Positions 1 through 6,177 of a stretch of 26,805 nt of DNA are shown here, in pieces. Within the stretch, counting starts at the first letter, position 1, and each line of letters begins with the position of its first letter. A model generated the notes under the pieces. The model was not told where the DNA came from. It made no database searches and was given only the letters and a program-made list of their open reading frames with translations. The stretch is from Clostridiales bacterium. GTDB taxonomy: Bacteria > Bacillota > Clostridia > Oscillospirales > Acutalibacteraceae. Position numbers and translations under genes: made by a program. The DNA is taken from NCBI GenBank assembly GCA_012522615.1, contig JAAYKB010000176.1, positions 1 to 26,805 on the forward strand, read 5' to 3'.

Positions 1-190
1 AAACTTTGAAAGTTGCGTTCTTAAATTGTTCGATTTTCTCTTCTTCAACATACTTAAATGCAGTTAGTTTGATTTTTTGTCCCGCATTTAATCTGTCGGC
101 ATAAATCATATCCGTTTCAAGCCTTGTTCCGCAATTATTACAGTACAAAGAGTCTTCGTCTACTATTTTGCCACAGTTCTTACAATACAT
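1..190 (-). CDS. Zinc-ribbon protein, C-terminus cut by window edge
   Basis: The reading frame starts at the ATG complementary to 188-190 and runs off the left edge without a stop, giving 63 visible residues. The N-terminus has two CxxC pairs (MYCKNCGK and YCNNCGTRL) in the spacing of a small zinc ribbon, as in many Bacillota membrane-associated or regulatory proteins. After residue 25 the visible sequence is charged and mostly polar, with no membrane segment before the cut. It starts 2 nt after the stop of the nucleotidyltransferase gene, with an AAGGAAAG ribosome site inside that gene, so the two are almost certainly one transcript. Function is not assignable from the visible part. Confidence 0.7.
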   Translation of the reverse strand, partial: MYCKNCGKIVDEDSLYCNNCGTRLETDMIYADRLNAGQKIKLTAFKYVEEEKIEQFKNATFKV

Positions 191-192
191 AT

Positions 193-858
193 TTACTTTC
201 CTTTCTTCCAGTGTCCTCTTGTGTTATACACGTTATTTACCGCCTCAACATAACAAACAAATGATGGATGATCGTTATCATTTTGAGTTAGGTAATGATT
301 TTTAATTTTAAGATATTGCTCTCTGACTTTTTGCCAATGGCCACTTTCTTTAATATAATCAACTTTTTTCTTTAACTGTTTCGATTGCGGAGCCATATTC
401 CAAAAATACCTATCGTTAAATGCCCAACCTGTCTTTTCGTGAATAAGTCGGTGATAATTATCCTCCTCATCTCTTACAGTGATGCAAATGTCAACAGAAA
501 AAGCGGTAGGATTTCCATTTTTAAAACAAATCTGCTTTGAAGTGAGTGATGAAGTTGAATCTTCACAATCATGCAATTTATATTCTTGCAAGCATTTATT
601 AAAAGCCTTTCTAACACATTCTTTTAAATAATGACAATCTTCAAAATCTTCGCATCTAACTATTTCCAAATTATAATCTAAGTCAACTGGTTGGGTATTG
701 TTTTGCAATATAAGATTTTTTGCGCCGCTACCAACTAAATAAAAAGTGCTGCCAATGTCATAATCTTCTTTTAAGTAATGGCATATCAACTGCAACATCT
801 CACCGGATAATGTCCTCATTTTGTGCAAAAATTTTTTGTCATCTAAATAGTGATACAT
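193..858 (-). CDS. Nucleotidyltransferase-fold protein (Pol beta superfamily)
   Basis: A 221-residue protein. The start is set at the ATG complementary to 856-858, preceded by AAGGGAGAA; a longer frame to 885 would place that ribosome site inside the coding region. Residues 41-61 read LVGSGAKNL...PVDLDYN, which fits the G-S/G...DxD signature of minimal nucleotidyltransferases (Asp59, Asp61). SVDICI supplies a plausible third metal ligand, Asp123. Such enzymes transfer nucleotides to protein, RNA or small molecules; the substrate here is unknown. The C-terminal half is rich in Lys, Tyr and His. Base composition is clearly more AT-rich than in the housekeeping genes, consistent with transfer. 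It forms an operon with the zinc-ribbon gene and has a strong promoter with an overlapping palindrome. It could be a toxin-type or an antibiotic-modifying enzyme, but nothing here decides that. Confidence 0.72.
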   Translation of the reverse strand: MYHYLDDKKFLHKMRTLSGEMLQLICHYLKEDYDIGSTFYLVGSGAKNLILQNNTQPVDLDYNLEIVRCEDFEDCHYLKECVRKAFNKCLQEYKLHDCEDSTSSLTSKQICFKNGNPTAFSVDICITVRDEEDNYHRLIHEKTGWAFNDRYFWNMAPQSKQLKKKVDYIKESGHWQKVREQYLKIKNHYLTQNDNDHPSFVCYVEAVNNVYNTRGHWKKGK

Positions 859-887
859 AATTTTCTCCCTTCGTACCCAAACCACCC

Positions 888-907
888 ATTTAGATTCAAA
901 TCTAAAT
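888..907. promoter_or_regulatory. Operator-like palindrome at nucleotidyltransferase operon start
   Basis: ATTTAGATT-CA-AATCTAAAT is a perfect 9-2-9 inverted repeat lying directly downstream of the -10 hexamer at 914-919. It covers the expected transcription start of the minus-strand operon, the usual place for a repressor operator. No regulator gene for it is visible in the window. Confidence 0.5.
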
Positions 908-913
908 CGTTAC

Positions 914-942
914 ATTATATAGTCATTATACTACAAAGTCAA
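914..942 (-). promoter_or_regulatory. Sigma-A type promoter of the nucleotidyltransferase operon
   Basis: Read on the minus strand: TTGACT (937-942), a 17-nt spacer, then TATAAT (914-919). This is one mismatch from consensus with ideal spacing. A second TATAAT lies inside the spacer. The start codon is about 50 nt further on. Confidence 0.72.
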
Positions 943-957
943 GTATTTTTCAAATAA

Positions 958-1031
958 AACCCACTGACACCTTTACACGGTAAACTGTGAAAGTGTTATA
1001 GTGGGTTACACGCTTTCAAAAAGCGTGTAAC
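958..1031. repeat. Two adjoining inverted repeats (hairpin element)
   Basis: The first arm pair is AACCCACT (958-965) and AGTGGGTT (1000-1007), with an imperfect inner pairing of ACACCTTTACAC and GTGAAAGTGT. The second is a perfect 12-bp stem, GTTACACGCTTT (1005-1016) and AAAGCGTGTAAC (1020-1031), with a CAA loop. The two share the bases at 1005-1007. This may be a small mobile-element remnant, an alternative terminator for the tRNA transcript or a recombination site; no coding capacity is present. Confidence 0.5.
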
Positions 1032-1049
1032 AAAATAGAAAAATAGGCA

Positions 1050-1101
1050 TAAAAAATCGAGTGCTCATTTCCAACCTTCAAGTTGGTTATGAACACTCGA
1101 T
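1050..1101 (-). terminator. Rho-independent terminator of tRNA-Leu
   Basis: On the minus strand the segment directly after the tRNA folds into a long stem: ATCGAGTGTTCAT pairs with ATGAGCACTCGAT, with one G-T pair. An inner CCAAC/GTTGG stem follows, then a run of six T. It begins 2 nt past the CCA end. Confidence 0.85.
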
Positions 1102-1102
1102 A

Positions 1103-1189
1103 TGGTGCCGCTGACCGGACTTGAACCGGTACGGTATTGCTACCGAGGGATTTTAAGTCCCTTGTGTCTGCCGATTCCACCACAGCGGC
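1103..1189 (-). tRNA. tRNA-Leu (anticodon UAA)
   Basis: On the minus strand the sequence folds into a complete class II (long variable arm) tRNA. The acceptor stem is GCCGCTG/CAGCGGC, the anticodon stem AGGGA/TCCCT with loop CTTAAAA (anticodon TAA), and the T arm carries GGTTCAAGTCC. The gene encodes its 3' CCA. The length of 87 nt and the variable arm CGGTAGCAATACCG match bacterial tRNA-Leu. It reads UUA and, by wobble, UUG codons. It stands alone with its own promoter and terminator. Its 3' end faces the AT-rich accessory genes, the usual orientation for integration of mobile DNA. Confidence 0.96.
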
Positions 1190-1199
1190 AAAGCCTTGG

Positions 1200-1231
1200 A
1201 TTATAATAATACACTTTATTTGCATTGTCAA
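1200..1231 (-). promoter_or_regulatory. Promoter of tRNA-Leu
   Basis: On the minus strand: a perfect TTGACA (1226-1231), a 17-nt spacer and TATTAT (1203-1208). An overlapping perfect TATAAT (1200-1205) sits 3 nt further. The mature tRNA 5' end is about 11 nt downstream, so the leader is very short. Confidence 0.82.
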
Positions 1232-1307
1232 GCAATATGAACACGGTTTTGACCCATTGAAAAATATTGTTATTACCAATTAAAAAAGAAACCGAAAAAT
1301 AAAAGTA

Positions 1308-1336
1308 TTGCAATTCTTTATAACCTATGATAACAT
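1308..1336 (+). promoter_or_regulatory. Probable rplS promoter
   Basis: TTGCAA (1308-1313), a 17-nt spacer and TAACAT (1331-1336), preceded by TGA as an extended -10. This gives a leader of roughly 140 nt before rplS. The hexamers are imperfect. Confidence 0.5.
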
Positions 1337-1342
1337 ATATCG

Positions 1343-1472
1343 GTGTTTAAACGACCGCGAGGGGTTGTTCCCTTGTGGGGGTTAATATCAGGTCGGCGTA
1401 CAGTTGATTTTGATGTTAAAGCGGGCAGTCCTCTGCTTGTAATAAGCATGAATGTCTGAAGAATCAAGGAGG
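1343..1472 (+). promoter_or_regulatory. Structured rplS 5' leader (candidate L19 leader)
   Basis: The leader can fold CGACC (1352-1356) with GGTCG (1391-1395) around an inner 8-bp hairpin, CGCGAGGG (1356-1363) with CCCTTGTG (1370-1377). A separate hairpin GCGGGCAG/CTGCTTGT with a TCCT loop lies at 1421-1440, just before the AAGGAGG at 1466-1472. Ribosomal-protein leaders, including an L19 leader family in Bacillota, control their own genes by binding the excess protein. Assignment to that family is an inference from position and foldability, not from a model match. Confidence 0.45.
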
Positions 1473-1482
1473 ATATTTTATA

Positions 1483-1827
1483 ATGGACGCAATTAAAACG
1501 ATAGCGAAAGACAGCTTAAAGGAAAAGATTCCTGCTTTCTCAATCGGCGATACCGTTCGTGTTAGTGTCAAGATTCGCGAGGGTGAGCGTGAAAGAATCC
1601 AGGCATTTGAAGGTACGGTTATTGCCAAGAAGGGAAGCGGGGTTGCAGAGACATTTACTGTTCGACGTGTCTCCTATGGCGTCGGTGTAGAGAGGGTTTT
1701 TCCCATTCATTCGCCCAATGTAGCGGATGTATCGGTTATACGCCACGGAAAGGTTCGCCGCAGCAAGCTTTATTATCTGCGTGACCGTCTCGGCAAATCT
1801 GCAAAGGTTAAAGAGCGTATCGGTTAA
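1483..1827 (+). CDS. rplS: Large ribosomal subunit protein L19
   Basis: 114 residues, the usual size of bacterial L19, a 50S protein at the interface with 30S. The N-terminal helix region is followed by IPAFSIGDTVRVSVKI and IQAFEGTVIAKKGSG, both conserved in the family. FTVRRVSYGVGVERVFPIHSPN is the characteristic central block, and the C-terminus GKVRRSKLYYLRDRLGKSAKVKERI binds rRNA. The start is fixed by AAGGAGG 10 nt upstream. It has its own promoter, a foldable leader and a strong terminator directly downstream, so it is mainly a single-gene unit here. In many relatives rplS follows rimM and trmD; in this genome an accessory region and a tRNA lie upstream instead. Confidence 0.98.
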   Translation: MDAIKTIAKDSLKEKIPAFSIGDTVRVSVKIREGERERIQAFEGTVIAKKGSGVAETFTVRRVSYGVGVERVFPIHSPNVADVSVIRHGKVRRSKLYYLRDRLGKSAKVKERIG

Positions 1828-1856
1828 CCTTAACAGGGTTTGTATAACGCAAATTT

Positions 1857-1884
1857 TAAAAAGGGACATTATGTCCCTTTTTTT
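1857..1884 (+). terminator. Rho-independent terminator after rplS
   Basis: AAAAAGGGACAT pairs with ATGTCCCTTTTT around a minimal loop and runs into seven or more T. It lies 30 nt after the rplS stop. The A/T flanks could let it work in both directions, but no convergent gene is present. Confidence 0.9.
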
Positions 1885-1905
1885 CTTTATCTTGCATGAT
1901 AAACA

Positions 1906-1914
1906 TGCTATAAT
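1906..1914 (+). promoter_or_regulatory. Extended -10 promoter for the lepB-rbgA-rnhB run
   Basis: TGCTATAAT is a perfect extended -10 element. No good -35 is seen at the proper distance (TTTATC at 1886-1891), which is tolerated with an extended -10. It lies between the rplS terminator and the first signal peptidase gene. Confidence 0.6.
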
Positions 1915-1962
1915 TAATAATATAAATGCAGTGAAATCATTTACTCTAAGAGGGATGACCGT

Positions 1963-2532
1963 ATGGACAAGAATAATATAAAAGAAAGCCTCGAGGAAGA
2001 CAAAACCGAAAAGACCGGCTCGTCGGTATCCGGTATATACGAGTGGGTAGAAGCGGCGGTATTTTCTCTTTTGTGCGTATCTTTGATATTTACCTTTTTG
2101 TTCCGGATAGTCGGCGTCGACGGAGATTCAATGAATATCACGCTTTTTAATAAAGAACGCCTGATTGTTACCCGTCTCTTTTATACACCAAAGCGTGGGG
2201 ATATTGTAATTATTAACAGACACACGAAAGAGCCGCTTGTGAAACGCGTAATAGCGGTCGGCGGCGATTACCTTGAAATCGACCCCGAAACGCATGAGGT
2301 AAAGGTAAACGGCAAGGTGCTTGACGAGCCGTATGTATTAGGGGTAACCGACCCGATTGAATTCAGTCCGCAAAAGATTCCGGACAACTGCTTGTTTGTA
2401 ATGGGGGACAACAGGGAGAACTCTTCCGACAGCAGATATATGTCGGAGGTCGGATTCGTGAGAGAAAAAGATATTATTGGAAAGGCGGTTTTCAGGTTTT
2501 TCCCGTTAAGCCGTGCCGGAGTTTTGCATTAG
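1963..2532 (+). CDS. lepB: Type I signal peptidase, first of two tandem copies
   Basis: 189 residues. This membrane-anchored serine protease removes signal peptides from exported proteins on the outer face of the membrane. A cytoplasmic acidic stretch (1-28) is followed by one hydrophobic anchor (about 31-50), then the catalytic box VDGDSM with nucleophile Ser56. The general base is Lys94 in PLVKRVIAVGGD, and the late box reads GDNRENSSDSR. The start is supported by AAGAGGG 8 nt upstream. One oddity: the usual Ser-Met-x-Pro-Thr after the nucleophile reads Ser-Met-Asn-Ile-Thr, so the conserved proline is missing; the second copy keeps it. The paralogs are clearly duplicated (shared FRIV, KRG/KHGDIV and EPLVKRVIAVGGD blocks) and may differ in substrate preference. 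Confidence 0.93.
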   Translation: MDKNNIKESLEEDKTEKTGSSVSGIYEWVEAAVFSLLCVSLIFTFLFRIVGVDGDSMNITLFNKERLIVTRLFYTPKRGDIVIINRHTKEPLVKRVIAVGGDYLEIDPETHEVKVNGKVLDEPYVLGVTDPIEFSPQKIPDNCLFVMGDNRENSSDSRYMSEVGFVREKDIIGKAVFRFFPLSRAGVLH

Positions 2533-2572
2533 GCTAAAATTTTTTAAGCCCGGAAAGGATATGAGGCTTAAT

Positions 2573-3181
2573 ATGCTGTCAATCCGTGATGTCAACAAGG
2601 TTAAAGCATCCGTAATCGAGTCAATAAATAATACAAATAAAGATAAACTCAAATCGGGTATAAACCGTATTATATCTTCGATATATGAGTGGATTGAAGC
2701 TGCACTCTACTCTCTTGTCTGCGTAGTACTTGCCTTTATATTCGTTTTTCGTATAGTCGCGGTAGATGGCCCTTCCATGGTGCCTACCCTGAACGATAAA
2801 GAGAAATTGATTCTGTTGACATTCATGTATAAGCCTAAGCACGGCGACATTGTAGTAATCGACCGATATACGCAGGAACCGCTGGTAAAACGGGTTATAG
2901 CTGTGGGCGGGGATAAAATAGAAATATTACCCGAAACCGGAGAGGTAGTCTTGAACGGTGTTGTGCTCGAGGAAAAATACATTCAGGGAAAAACTTTAAC
3001 ACGTGATTTCGGAACGGGTGTAAAGACCGTTCCGGAAGGGTATCTTGTTGTGATGGGAGATAATCGTTCGGTTTCAAAAGACAGCCGTTCTGCCGAGGTC
3101 GGGTTTGTGAATGTAAAGGATGTTGTCGGAAGAGCCATTTTCAGATTTTATCCTTTAGAACGTATCGGACTTTTAAAATAG
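2573..3181 (+). CDS. lepB: Type I signal peptidase, second tandem copy
   Basis: 202 residues from the ATG at 2573, preceded by GAGG at 6 nt. The frame is open further upstream and overlaps the first copy, but ATG 2561 has its AAAGGA too close, so 2573 is preferred. It has an N-terminal cytoplasmic region (1-38), a hydrophobic anchor (about 43-60), nucleophile Ser68 in VDGPSMVPTL and catalytic Lys106 in EPLVKRVIAVGGD. The box GDNRSVSKDSR is near the C-terminus. Unlike the first copy it has the canonical S-M-x-P-T sequence and a longer cytoplasmic leader. About 40 nt separate the two genes, with no terminator, so they are cotranscribed. The pairing of signal peptidase genes with rbgA and rnhB is a common Bacillota arrangement. 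Confidence 0.94.
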   Translation: MLSIRDVNKVKASVIESINNTNKDKLKSGINRIISSIYEWIEAALYSLVCVVLAFIFVFRIVAVDGPSMVPTLNDKEKLILLTFMYKPKHGDIVVIDRYTQEPLVKRVIAVGGDKIEILPETGEVVLNGVVLEEKYIQGKTLTRDFGTGVKTVPEGYLVVMGDNRSVSKDSRSAEVGFVNVKDVVGRAIFRFYPLERIGLLK

Positions 3182-3214
3182 TATACTTTTCTTTTTTGAC
3201 GAGAGGAAAGAAAA

Positions 3215-4087
3215 ATGGATAATAATCGGTTTGATTCGGGTACCGTTATTCAATGGTATCCCGGGCACATGGCCAAAACAAAACGAAAAATTAAAGAATG
3301 TCTTGCTCTTGTCGACATTATTGTTGAAATTATTGACGCGCGGATACCGATAAGCAGCCGCAATCCCGACCTTAGAAAACTTACGGCAGGAAAACCATCC
3401 GTTATCTTGCTGAATAAATCGGATATTGCCGATGAAGCCGCAACGTCTGAATGGATTCGATATTTTCGGGAGCAAAATATATCTGCGCTTGCTGTAGACT
3501 GTAAATCCGGACGGGGCTTGAGCGGATTTTTGCCTCTGGTCAAAAAGGTTCTCGCGGACCGTATTGCCCAGTGGAAGCAAAAGGGCATGGTAAGTCGTCC
3601 GGTAAGAATGATGGTAGCCGGAATACCCAATTCGGGAAAATCATCTTTTATAAACAGAATGTCGCACGGAAGCAAGGCAAGGGTTGAGGATCGTCCGGGA
3701 GTAACTCGCGCAAATCAATGGTTCGTTACTGCTGACGGGTCGCAAATGCTGGATACGCCGGGTGTTCTCTGGCCGAAATTCGATGACCAGAGGGTTGCCC
3801 GGTATTTGGCTTTTACCGGCGCCATCAGGGATGAGATTCTGAATATTGAGGAACTCGCGTATGAGCTTTTGACCTTATTGAAAAACGATTATTCCGAGCT
3901 TTTAAAATCCCGATATAAGCTGCCGGAGCAATTACCTGATGACAGCTGGGAGCTTTTGCAGCTAATCGGCAAACTACGCGGTATGCTGATTTCGGGAGGC
4001 GAGGTCGATACGGAACGCGCTTCCATAATGCTGTTTGACGAATTCCGCGGGGGAAGGATTGGCAGAATCACCCTCGAAAAGCCTTAA
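3215..4087 (+). CDS. rbgA: Ribosome biogenesis GTPase RbgA (YlqF)
   Basis: 290 residues. RbgA is a circularly permuted GTPase that binds late 50S precursors and is required for their maturation. The permuted motif order is visible: G4 NKSD at 67-70 comes first, then G1 GIPNSGKSS at about 136-144, a threonine-containing GVTR (G2) at 162-165 and G3 DTPGV at 180-184. The N-terminus IQWYPGHMAKTKRKI is the family signature, with the histidine proposed to take part in catalysis. The C-terminal helical domain (about 190-290) contacts rRNA. The ATG follows GAGAGGAAAG. It lies 33 nt behind the second lepB and about 36 nt ahead of rnhB, matching the conserved order rbgA-rnhB of Bacillota. Confidence 0.95.
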   Translation: MDNNRFDSGTVIQWYPGHMAKTKRKIKECLALVDIIVEIIDARIPISSRNPDLRKLTAGKPSVILLNKSDIADEAATSEWIRYFREQNISALAVDCKSGRGLSGFLPLVKKVLADRIAQWKQKGMVSRPVRMMVAGIPNSGKSSFINRMSHGSKARVEDRPGVTRANQWFVTADGSQMLDTPGVLWPKFDDQRVARYLAFTGAIRDEILNIEELAYELLTLLKNDYSELLKSRYKLPEQLPDDSWELLQLIGKLRGMLISGGEVDTERASIMLFDEFRGGRIGRITLEKP

Positions 4088-4123
4088 TATAATGGGTTTA
4101 CTCATAATAAGGATGTGTATACA

Positions 4124-4723
4124 ATGACAAACTATGAGTATGACAGATTGATTTACCGGGAGGGGTATAAATATATTTGCGGAGTCGATGAAGCCGGAAG
4201 AGGGCCTCTTGCGGGACCGGTTTTCGCGGCTGCGGTAATATTAAACCCGTCGGATGAAATCCATGGCCTAAACGATTCAAAAAAGCTGAGCGAACAAAAA
4301 AGGGAAGCCTTATTTGAAATTATTACAGAAAAAGCGGTAGCATACTCGGTTGCAAGCGCTTCGGTTGAGGAGATTGACGAGATAAATATACTCAACGCAA
4401 CCATGCTGGCAATGAAGCGGGCTGTTGACGGATTAAAAATAAAGCCCGAGTTGGCGCTGATCGATGGGAACCGGGAGCCTGAAAATCTTGATGTTCCGTC
4501 GCAATTGATTATAAAGGGCGATACCTTGTCGGCGTGCATAGGGGCGGCGTCCATTCTTGCCAAGGTCAGCCGGGATCGCCTTATGCGTGAGATGGATAAG
4601 GAATATCCGTGTTATCAGTTTTCAAAGCATAAAGGATACGGAACGGCGCTGCATATAAGTCTTCTGCGCGAGTATGGCTGCTCTCCGATACACCGACGCA
4701 GTTTTCTCACCAAAATAATTTGA
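4124..4723 (+). CDS. rnhB: Ribonuclease HII
   Basis: 199 residues from ATG 4124. An in-frame GTG at 4115 directly abuts the AAGGAT site and is a poor start. The enzyme cleaves the RNA strand of RNA-DNA hybrids and nicks at single ribonucleotides in DNA. The catalytic block GVDEAGRGPLAGP holds Asp22 and Glu23. LIDGN supplies a further Asp, and SILAKVSRDRLM with the downstream Asp-rich helix completes the four-carboxylate site of type 2 RNases H. The C-terminal YGT...HRRSF motif, which recognises the ribonucleotide junction, is present. Neighbours rbgA and yraN are the standard ones. Confidence 0.95.
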   Translation: MTNYEYDRLIYREGYKYICGVDEAGRGPLAGPVFAAAVILNPSDEIHGLNDSKKLSEQKREALFEIITEKAVAYSVASASVEEIDEINILNATMLAMKRAVDGLKIKPELALIDGNREPENLDVPSQLIIKGDTLSACIGAASILAKVSRDRLMREMDKEYPCYQFSKHKGYGTALHISLLREYGCSPIHRRSFLTKII

Positions 4724-4745
4724 ATCTTCCATAAGGTGATTGAAT

Positions 4746-5132
4746 ATGGCTAAGCTATCAAAGGGTACTGCGGGCGAAGTGCTTGCTGCCCGATTCCTCA
4801 GGGAAAAAGGGTATGAAATATGGGCGGCAAATTACGGATGCAGATTCGGAGAAATTGACATAATCGCGGCAAAAGAACCGTATATTGCTTTCATAGAGGT
4901 CAAAACGCGCAGCGAAGACTCAATATATGAGCCGAGAGAAGCGGTTACAAAAGATAAGCAGAACCGTATTATTAAAACCGCGATGTTGTTTATAAAGAAC
5001 AACCGTATTGAGCTCCAGCCGCGGTTTGATGTCATTGAAATCATTACACGAAATAGGCGCCCCATGGAGGTTGTTGAGCTGGACCATATTCAAGGGGCAT
5101 TTGATGCGGGGGATTTGCATGCGGCTTTTTGA
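4746..5132 (+). CDS. YraN/UPF0102 family endonuclease-like protein
   Basis: 128 residues. ATG 4746 lies 7 nt after AAGGTG; an in-frame TTG two codons earlier is less likely. The family has the restriction-endonuclease-like core. The sequence shows the glycine and alanine-rich start KGTAGEVLAARFLREKGY, then GCRFGEIDII with Glu36 and Asp38, and AFIEVKTRS with Glu51 and Lys53, the expected PD-(D/E)xK active site. Its cellular role is unsettled, although nuclease activity is expected. It is a regular neighbour of rnhB in Bacillota. The last 14 nt overlap the start of the dipeptidase gene, which implies translational coupling. Confidence 0.9.
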   Translation: MAKLSKGTAGEVLAARFLREKGYEIWAANYGCRFGEIDIIAAKEPYIAFIEVKTRSEDSIYEPREAVTKDKQNRIIKTAMLFIKNNRIELQPRFDVIEIITRNRRPMEVVELDHIQGAFDAGDLHAAF

Positions 5133-6057
5133 TATGCACTGTGACACCCTTTATGAATGTGAAAATGGGGGACACCGGCTTTTAGAAAACAATCTTCAGA
5201 TTGATTTGACCCGCGGTCTGCGTTTTGAAAAATGGGCGCAGGTATTTGCGGTCTGGATGCCGGATACGATTCGCGGCGAAGCGGCGCGGGAACAGTGTAG
5301 ATTAATGCTGGAGACGGCGCATAATAAGGCTGTCGATAACCGCTTATTTAAGATTGTATATGACCAAAGCGATTTGGAGCATGCACTTGATAACCGCCTA
5401 TGTGCGGCAATTCTGGCGGTTGAAGGCGGTTCGGCTTTAGCCGGAAGACTCGATACCCTCAATCTGATGGCGGAGTTAGGTGTAAAGATAATAACATTGA
5501 CATGGAACGGCTCCAATGAATTGGGTCACGGCTGTCTGTCCGGCTGCGAAGACGGGCTTACCGAGTTCGGAATAAATGCGGTCAAAGAAATGGAAAGGCT
5601 GAATATAATTCCCGATGTCTCGCATCTTAATCAGGCGGGCTTTTGGGATGTTATGAAATACACAAACGGCAGGATAATAGCAAGCCATTCGGTTTCCGAA
5701 AACATATGCAGCCACCCGCGCAATCTCACCGACCAACAATTTTGTGCAATCCGAGACAGGGGAGGGCTGGTCGGCTTGAATCTGTGCAAAGAGCATCTCG
5801 GGGAGCAGACCTTCGAATGTCTTGAGCGTCATTTTGAGCATTATTTAACGCTTGGGGGAGAAAAAACCGTGGCGTTTGGATGCGACTTCGACGGAACCGA
5901 TATTCCTCCGGAGTGGGGCGGGATTCAGGTGATGGAGAAAATATATGAATATTTTCGGCGCAAAAACTACGAGGAAACACTTATTGACCGATTATTTTTC
6001 GGTAATTGCTACGATTTTTTTCACTCTGCTTTGACAAGCGAGAGGTCTATGGTTTAG
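5119..6057 (+). CDS. Membrane-dipeptidase family metallopeptidase (M19)
   Basis: 312 residues from ATG 5119, chosen because GCGGGGGAT precedes it and the metal-binding HxD follows at once (FDMHCDTLY, His7 and Asp9). The frame is open further upstream inside yraN without a family match. M19 enzymes are binuclear zinc amidohydrolase-fold dipeptidases. Bridging Glu102 (AVEGGSAL), His169 (DVSHLN) and His190 (IIASHS) fit the zinc ligands, and GCDFDG near the C-terminus supplies the catalytic region Asp. There is no signal peptide, so the protein should be cytoplasmic, with a likely role in the final step of dipeptide use, including D-amino-acid-containing or proline dipeptides. It is the last gene of this run. 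Confidence 0.9.
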   Translation: MRLFDMHCDTLYECENGGHRLLENNLQIDLTRGLRFEKWAQVFAVWMPDTIRGEAAREQCRLMLETAHNKAVDNRLFKIVYDQSDLEHALDNRLCAAILAVEGGSALAGRLDTLNLMAELGVKIITLTWNGSNELGHGCLSGCEDGLTEFGINAVKEMERLNIIPDVSHLNQAGFWDVMKYTNGRIIASHSVSENICSHPRNLTDQQFCAIRDRGGLVGLNLCKEHLGEQTFECLERHFEHYLTLGGEKTVAFGCDFDGTDIPPEWGGIQVMEKIYEYFRRKNYEETLIDRLFFGNCYDFFHSALTSERSMV

Positions 6058-6065
6058 TATATAAC

Positions 6066-6122
6066 TGACATACGGATTGCGGGTAAGCCGCGGCGAGAAA
6101 ATCGGTATGTCAAGCGATTTTT
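6066..6122 (+). terminator. Hairpin with T run between dipeptidase gene and thrC
   Basis: TGACATAC (6066-6073) pairs with GTATGTCA (6105-6112). There is an adjoining GATT/AATC and an inner GCGG/CCGC stem. A run of six T follows about 5 nt after the stem. It probably terminates the upstream run. Its position in the thrC leader also permits attenuation, but no leader peptide or T-box is evident. Confidence 0.5.
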
Positions 6123-6177
6123 TAAGTTATTATCCGCGCTGATATAAAGCATGGCGCGGGTAGGGGAGAATTTGATT

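Noticed and set aside
1016..1279. Minus-strand open frame of 87 codons over the tRNA
   Set aside because: It overlaps tRNA-Leu, its promoter and its terminator.
6058..6177. T-box leader before thrC
   Set aside because: The gap is about 120 nt and no T-box core motif or specifier stem was recognised.
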